Source: an uncultured Prevotella sp.
GTDB lineage: Bacteria; Bacteroidota; Bacteroidia; Bacteroidales; Bacteroidaceae
NCBI GenBank assembly: GCA_905235835.1
Contig: CAJONQ010000026.1
Coordinates: 1-35,755 of the forward strand
DNA: 35,755 bases
Reading direction: 5' to 3'
Shown in pieces: positions 31,171 to 35,755 of the stretch. The notes under the pieces were generated by a model. It was not told where the DNA came from. It did not search any database and was given only the letters and a program-made list of their open reading frames with translations. The position numbers were made by a program, and so were the translations under genes. Position 1 is the stretch's first letter. Every line of letters begins with the position of its first letter.

Positions 31171-32523
31171 ATGGACAATAAGCAAGCAACATTGGAACTT
31201 GGGACAAAACCAGTAGGTAAACTGTTGACACAGTATGCCTTGCCTGCTATTGTCGCTATGACAGCTTCCAGTCTTTATAACATCATTGACCGTGCGTTTA
31301 TTGGACAGATAGTTGGTCCAGAAGCTATCGCTGGTTTGGGTATCACTTTCCCTTTTATGAACCTTAGTGGTGCATTTGGTGCTGCCGTCGGTGTTGGTGC
31401 GTCGACATGTATCTCCGTGAAGTTAGGTCAGCGTGACTATAAGACGGCACAATATTTATTGGGTAATACGGTGACACTCAACCTGATTATCGGTTTCCTC
31501 TTTATGGTGGTATGTCTTGTGTTCCTTAATCCTATCCTTCGCTTCTTTGGTGCTTCTGATGTGACATTGCCGTATGCTCGTGAGTTCATGATTATCATTC
31601 TGTTGGGTAATATGGTAACTCACATGTATTTTGGTATGAATGCCGTGCTAAGGGCAGCCGGAAAGCCACGTCATGCGATGTATGCCACCCTTTTTACGGT
31701 AGGCATGAATATCCTATTGGTTATTGCTTTTGTGTGGTGGTTCCGATGGGGCATTCGTGGAGCCGCATTAGCAACGATAACCTCGCAGACAATAGCACTC
31801 TGTTGGCAGATGTGGGTGTTTTCTGATAAGAAAGAGTTATTGCATCTACGTAAGGGCATATACAAACTGAAAGCAGACTTAGTGCGTAATATCATCTCCA
31901 TTGGTATCTCTCCTTTCCTGATGAATGCTACAGCATGTATCATCGTTATTTTTATGAACAATCAGTTTGTACGCTATGGCGGTGATATGGCAGTGGGTGC
32001 CTTTTCTATTGCCAATTCAGTGGTAATGGTACTCTTTATGTTTGTCATGGGTATGAACCAGGGAATGCAGCCTATTGTGGGTTACAACTATGGGGCGGAG
32101 AATTTCGACCGTATGTTTCGCTGTTTGTGGTTGACGATAGCTGCAGCCACAACAATATTATTGACAGGATGGGCACTGTCGATGCTCTTTCCAAGGCAGA
32201 TAGCTCGAGTGTTTACTACCGACTCCACATTGATTGAGATGTCGGCACGAGGTATTAAGCTCAATATGTTGGTGTTTTTTGTGGTAGGTTCACAAGCTGT
32301 TATTACGAATTTCTTCCAGTGTATTGGAAAGGTGAAAATATCTATATTCCTCTCTCTGTCACGCCAGTTGCTTCTCCTTATGCCCATGGCATACATTTTC
32401 CCTCTTTGGATGGGATTGGATGGCGTATGGTATTCCATGGCAGCAAGCGACTTCGGCTCTTTCGCTATGACGATTCCGCTTTTAATTTGGTATATTAGAA
32501 AACTCAAAGCATATGGAAAATAA
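31171..32523 (+). CDS. MATE family multidrug/organic cation efflux transporter
   Basis: A 450-residue inner-membrane protein with about twelve hydrophobic segments, in the pattern of MATE exporters, which use a Na+ or H+ gradient to push out cationic compounds. N-terminal LGTKPVGKLLTQYALPAIVAM and IIDRAFIGQIVGPEAIAGLG are MATE-like; the second half has MNQGMQPIVGYNYGAENFDR, a repeated feature of the family. Start at ATG 31171, since the -7 box sits at 31154-31161, inside any extension to the TTG at 31159. It overlaps the next gene by 11 bp. The substrate is unknown. Confidence 0.92.
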   Translation: MDNKQATLELGTKPVGKLLTQYALPAIVAMTASSLYNIIDRAFIGQIVGPEAIAGLGITFPFMNLSGAFGAAVGVGASTCISVKLGQRDYKTAQYLLGNTVTLNLIIGFLFMVVCLVFLNPILRFFGASDVTLPYAREFMIIILLGNMVTHMYFGMNAVLRAAGKPRHAMYATLFTVGMNILLVIAFVWWFRWGIRGAALATITSQTIALCWQMWVFSDKKELLHLRKGIYKLKADLVRNIISIGISPFLMNATACIIVIFMNNQFVRYGGDMAVGAFSIANSVVMVLFMFVMGMNQGMQPIVGYNYGAENFDRMFRCLWLTIAAATTILLTGWALSMLFPRQIARVFTTDSTLIEMSARGIKLNMLVFFVVGSQAVITNFFQCIGKVKISIFLSLSRQLLLLMPMAYIFPLWMGLDGVWYSMAASDFGSFAMTIPLLIWYIRKLKAYGK

Positions 32524-33130
32524 ACACATTATTATTAACGTCGGACGACAGTTGGGTAGTGGCGGACATGATATCGCCCGTATGCTTGCTCTCGACTTTA
32601 ACGCCAAGTATTACGACAAGGAGATTCTGAACCTTGCCGCGAAAGAAAGTGGTTTTAGTGAGAAAATCTTTGAGCAGAACGATGAGAAGAAAGGCTTTAT
32701 CCGAGGACTGTTCAGTATGACGACTCCCCATGTGAGTGGAGCCTATGAATCAGGGTTCTCCCAAGAGAACCTGTTTAAATTCCAGAGTGACGCTATCCGT
32801 AAGGCAGCAAAAGAAGGCTCTTGTGTCTTTGTAGGGCGTTGTGCTGATTATGTGTTACGTGACTTTGAAAACGTGGTGAATATTTTTATCACCGCCTCCA
32901 TGCATGACCGGGTGCAACAAATTCTTAACAAACAGAATGTGACACCACCTGAGGCAAAACGTATGATACTTCAAGCTGAAGGAAAGCGTGCCTCTTATTA
33001 TAATTATTATACTGGGAAGAAATGGGGACATGCGGAGTCTTATGACCTCTGTGTGAATACCAGTATCTTGGGGATGGCGGAGACTGAGAAGATGATAGCG
33101 GAGTTTATCAGAAAGAAATTTAATTTATGA
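32513..33130 (+). CDS. Cytidylate kinase-like family protein
   Basis: A 205-residue P-loop protein. The N-terminal IIINVGRQLGSGGHDIARML is a kinase-type loop with GSGG in place of the usual GxGKS/T, a feature of the cytidylate-kinase-like family (Cytidylate_kin2). Further pieces are KYYDKEILNLAAKESG, SCVFVGRCADYVLRD and EAKRMILQAEGKRASYYNYYTGKKWG, the last a family signature. Whether it phosphorylates CMP is unknown. It overlaps the MATE gene by 11 bp and the phosphodiesterase gene by 4 bp, so the three are probably translated together. Confidence 0.85.
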   Translation: MENKHIIINVGRQLGSGGHDIARMLALDFNAKYYDKEILNLAAKESGFSEKIFEQNDEKKGFIRGLFSMTTPHVSGAYESGFSQENLFKFQSDAIRKAAKEGSCVFVGRCADYVLRDFENVVNIFITASMHDRVQQILNKQNVTPPEAKRMILQAEGKRASYYNYYTGKKWGHAESYDLCVNTSILGMAETEKMIAEFIRKKFNL

Positions 33131-33621
33131 AACGGATAGGCATTATCAGTGATACACATAGTTACTGGGACGATAAATATCTAAAATATTTCGAACCTTG
33201 TGACGAGATATGGCATGCAGGCGATATCGGCTCCACTGAGGTCGCTGAGCGACTGGCGGAGTTTCGTACTTTGCGTGCTGTCTGTGGCAACTGTGATGGC
33301 GGTGACCTGCGACTGATGTACCCTGAAATATTACGTTGGAAGTGTGAGGATGTCGATGTGCTGATGAAACATATTGGGGGGTATCCTGGTAACTATGATT
33401 ATAGTATCCGAGGACAAATCTATGCTTCTCCTCCACAACTCTTCATCGCCGGACACTCACATATTCTGAAAGTGAAATTCGACAAGACACTTAATCTTTT
33501 ACATATTAACCCAGGTGCCGCTGGTATGCAAGGATGGCATAAAGAACGGACTCTTGTCCGACTGACGATTGATGGGAAGGAGTTTAAGGACTGTGAGGTT
33601 ATTACATTAGGTAAACATTAA
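33127..33621 (+). CDS. Metallophosphoesterase (YfcE/MJ0936 family)
   Basis: A 164-residue enzyme of the YfcE/MJ0936-like calcineurin-type phosphodiesterases. Metal ligands are visible: Asp9 and His11 in IISDTHS, Asp33 in HAGDIGS, Asn in CGNCDG, His in LMKHIGG, and GHSH in IAGHSHILK. NPGAAG near the C-terminus is also typical. Length is normal for the family. It overlaps the previous gene by four bases (ATGA) and is followed 11 bp later by rfbB. The substrate is not known; these proteins act on small phosphodiesters. Confidence 0.92.
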   Translation: MKRIGIISDTHSYWDDKYLKYFEPCDEIWHAGDIGSTEVAERLAEFRTLRAVCGNCDGGDLRLMYPEILRWKCEDVDVLMKHIGGYPGNYDYSIRGQIYASPPQLFIAGHSHILKVKFDKTLNLLHINPGAAGMQGWHKERTLVRLTIDGKEFKDCEVITLGKH

Positions 33622-33632
33622 AAAGAATAAAT

Positions 33633-34769
33633 ATGAAAAGAACAATTGTAATTACTGGTGGCGCTGGCTTCATTGGAAGTCATGTCGTGCGTCTATTTGT
33701 GAACAAGTATCCTGATTACCATATCATTAACCTCGACAAGTTAACGTATGCCGGTAATCTTGCCAATCTGAAAGATATTGAGAACAAATCCAACTATGAG
33801 TTTGTGAAGATGGATATCTGTGACTTTGATGCTTTCTATAAGTTGATGCAGGACAAGAAGGTGGACGGAATCATTCATCTTGCCGCAGAGAGTCATGTGG
33901 ATCGCTCGATCAAAGATCCATTCACTTTTGCGCAGACCAATGTCATGGGTACGTTATCGCTGTTGCAGGCTGCCAAACTTTATTGGGAATCATTACCGGA
34001 GAAGTATGAGGGCAAGCGTTTCTACCATATCTCTACCGATGAGGTGTATGGAGCTTTGGAACTGACTCATCCAGAAGGTATAGAGCCTCCATTCACGACA
34101 ACAGCAAGTAGTGCGGAGCATCATCTTGCATACGGTGATAAGTTCTTCTTGGAGACAACAAAGTATAATCCGCATTCTCCGTATTCTGCCGCTAAGGCAT
34201 CGAGTGACCATTTTGTACGTGCTTATCATGACACTTATGGTATGCCTGTGGTAGTGACCAACTGCTCGAATAACTACGGTCCCTATCAGTTCCCAGAGAA
34301 ACTGATACCATTGTTTATCAATAATATCCGACATCGCAAGCCATTGCCAGTATATGGTAAGGGTGAGAATGTGCGTGACTGGCTGTTTGTCGAAGACCAT
34401 GCCCGTGCTATTGACCTTATCTTCCACGAGGGTAAGATAGCGGAGACATATAATATCGGTGGTTTCAACGAGTGGAAGAATATTGATATTATCAAGGTCG
34501 TTATCAAGACGGTTGACCGTTTGCTGGGACGTAAGGAAGGTGAAGACATGGACCTTATCACTTTCGTTACCGACCGTGCAGGTCATGACCTCCGCTATGC
34601 TATTGACTCTACGAAGTTGCAGAAGGAACTTGGTTGGGAACCGTCCTTACAGTTTGAGGAAGGTATTGAGAAAACCGTCCGCTGGTATCTCGACAATCAG
34701 GAATGGTTGGATAATGTGACCTCTGGTGACTACCAAAAGTATTATGATAATATGTATGCAAACCGATAA
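33633..34769 (+). CDS. rfbB: dTDP-glucose 4,6-dehydratase
   Basis: This enzyme converts dTDP-glucose to dTDP-4-keto-6-deoxyglucose, the first dedicated step towards dTDP-rhamnose. The 378-residue SDR protein has the NAD site GGAGFIGSH (9-17). Catalytic-region STDEVYG follows near residue 135, and YSAAKASSDHF with the Tyr-Lys pair near 184. NNYGPYQFPEKLIPL and GKGENVRDWLFVEDHARA are also strongly typical. It is slightly longer than the usual 350-360, because of an extra segment around residues 153-175 (TTASSAEHHLAYGD...). No rfbA, rfbC or rfbD lies nearby in the window. It sits 12 bp before purT. Confidence 0.93.
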   Translation: MKRTIVITGGAGFIGSHVVRLFVNKYPDYHIINLDKLTYAGNLANLKDIENKSNYEFVKMDICDFDAFYKLMQDKKVDGIIHLAAESHVDRSIKDPFTFAQTNVMGTLSLLQAAKLYWESLPEKYEGKRFYHISTDEVYGALELTHPEGIEPPFTTTASSAEHHLAYGDKFFLETTKYNPHSPYSAAKASSDHFVRAYHDTYGMPVVVTNCSNNYGPYQFPEKLIPLFINNIRHRKPLPVYGKGENVRDWLFVEDHARAIDLIFHEGKIAETYNIGGFNEWKNIDIIKVVIKTVDRLLGRKEGEDMDLITFVTDRAGHDLRYAIDSTKLQKELGWEPSLQFEEGIEKTVRWYLDNQEWLDNVTSGDYQKYYDNMYANR

Positions 34770-34781
34770 ACAAATACAATT

Positions 34782-35755
34782 ATGAAAAAGATTCTATTAC
34801 TGGGAAGTGGTGAGTTAGGTAAAGAGTTTGTAATTGCAGCCAAGCGAGCTGGTGCTTATGTGGTGGCATGTGATCGTTACAACGATGCTCCAGCTATGCA
34901 GGTAGCTGACGAGCGTGAAGTATTCTCTATGCTTGACGGTGACGCATTGACAGCGGCTGTCAAGAAACATCAGCCAGACATTATCGTGCCTGAGATTGAG
35001 GCAATTCGTACTGAGCGTCTCTTCGATTTTGAGAAAGAGGGTATACAGGTAGTTCCATCTGCACGTGCCGTCAACTTTACCATGAACCGTCGTGCTATCC
35101 GTGACCTTGCTAGTCGTGATCTGGGTTTGCGTACGGCAAAGTATTTTTATGCCAAGACCTTCGATGAGTTCAAGAAGGCTGCTGACGAGATTGGCTTTCC
35201 TTGTGTGGTGAAGCCTCTGATGTCATCCTCTGGACATGGACAGAGTTATGTCCATAACGATGATGAGCTGGAGCAGGCTTTCCGTGAGGCAATGGAAGGA
35301 AGTCGTGGTGACGTGAAGGAAGTCATCATAGAGGAGTTTATAGATTTTGAGTCGGAGTTCACGTTGCTTACTGTTACTCAGAAGAATGCTCCCACTATTT
35401 TCTGTCCTCCTATCGGACATGTGCAGAAAGGTGGTGACTATCGTGAGTCATGGCAACCTTACAAGATTTCGGAGGAAGCTCTTAAGCAGGCACAGCATAT
35501 GGCAGACCAGGTTACGAAAGCTTTGACAGGTTATGGTATCTGGGGCGTAGAGTTCTTCCTGACCCGTCAGGGGGAGGTCATCTTCTCCGAGTTGAGTCCT
35601 CGTCCACACGATACTGGTATGGTGACACTGGGGCATACCACCAACCTCTCTGAGTTCGAACTTCATTTCCGTGCAGTGATGGGGTTGCCTATCGCAGGCA
35701 TTCATCTGGAGCATGCTGGTGCCAGTGCTGTTATCCTCTCTCCAGAAGAGAAGGT
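34782..35755 (+). CDS. purT: Formate-dependent GAR formyltransferase, 5' part (gene runs off the window)
   Basis: PurT uses ATP and formate to formylate glycinamide ribonucleotide in purine synthesis, an alternative to PurN. The frame from ATG 34782 is open to the window end: 324 codons of about 390. It starts [20 protein letters not shown], with the biotin carboxylase-like N-terminal fold, then [14 protein letters not shown] and [12 protein letters not shown]. The ATP-grasp part shows [19 protein letters not shown] and [20 protein letters not shown], then [12 protein letters not shown] and [14 protein letters not shown]. The C-terminal piece is outside the window. It follows rfbB by 12 bp and may be co-transcribed. 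Confidence 0.95.
   Translation, partial: MKKILLLGSGELGKEFVIAAKRAGAYVVACDRYNDAPAMQVADEREVFSMLDGDALTAAVKKHQPDIIVPEIEAIRTERLFDFEKEGIQVVPSARAVNFTMNRRAIRDLASRDLGLRTAKYFYAKTFDEFKKAADEIGFPCVVKPLMSSSGHGQSYVHNDDELEQAFREAMEGSRGDVKEVIIEEFIDFESEFTLLTVTQKNAPTIFCPPIGHVQKGGDYRESWQPYKISEEALKQAQHMADQVTKALTGYGIWGVEFFLTRQGEVIFSELSPRPHDTGMVTLGHTTNLSEFELHFRAVMGLPIAGIHLEHAGASAVILSPEEK

Overview
The window looks like a chromosomal segment of a Bacteroidales bacterium, most likely a Prevotellaceae member. The evidence is the gene families (DUF4491, DUF5687, DUF4296 and DUF3256 proteins, a FeoA-FeoB fusion, a long LspA, a Bacteroidetes-type IleS), A-rich gene leaders with few Shine-Dalgarno sites, and repeated Bacteroidetes-type promoters (TTTG-like -33 box, about 20 bp, TAnnTTTG -7 box). 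I see no tRNA or rRNA genes, insertion sequences, integrases, prophage genes, CRISPR arrays or defence islands. Almost everything is core housekeeping.

Layout. 1-1733 (minus): 5' part of serS and all of prmA. 1852-4303 (plus): a secreted Tyr/Trp/Gly-rich protein and a FadL-like outer-membrane barrel, closed by a strong terminator. 4304-4792: a repeat-rich non-coding stretch with a 22-bp palindromic repeat and a duplicated promoter. 4793-6933 (plus): an HGSNAT/NagX-like membrane acyltransferase and a divergent UDP-GlcNAc 2-epimerase homologue with altered catalytic positions. 7021-9339 (plus): feoB with its own palindrome-bearing promoter. 9340-14699 (minus): ftsK, a LolA-like gene, a DUF5687 membrane protein, a DUF4491 protein and rlmH, packed as one operon. 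14812-17882 (plus): a DEDDy exonuclease, an RlmI-like methyltransferase and tilS, overlapping head to tail. 17883-18294: a 142-nt imperfect palindrome, a 22-bp tandem array and the ileS promoter. 18295-28292 (plus): ileS (broken by a frameshift), a cysteine-free DksA-like protein, lspA, a DUF4296 lipoprotein, a small gene overprinted on its tail, a nucleoside-type MFS transporter, rsmE, an orphan ABC ATPase, a phenylacetate-CoA ligase and a DUF3256 protein. 28361-28443: a possible small RNA. 28455-31049 (minus): ispE and a Pif1-like helicase. 31171-35755 (plus): a MATE transporter, a cytidylate-kinase-like protein, a phosphodiesterase, rfbB and a purT gene cut by the window end.

The genes group around translation (serS, ileS, tilS, rlmH, rsmE, RlmI-like, prmA), envelope biogenesis (LspA next to a predicted lipoprotein, LolA-like, FadL-like) and DNA processing (FtsK, helicase, exonuclease). 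The most interesting points are the candidate small RNA, the overprinted small gene, the 2-epimerase homologue with lost catalytic residues and an in-frame 14-bp repeat, the ileS frameshift, the duplicated promoter and the two intergenic repeat systems. No clear new multi-gene system was found. All product calls come from reading motifs by eye, without a database search.
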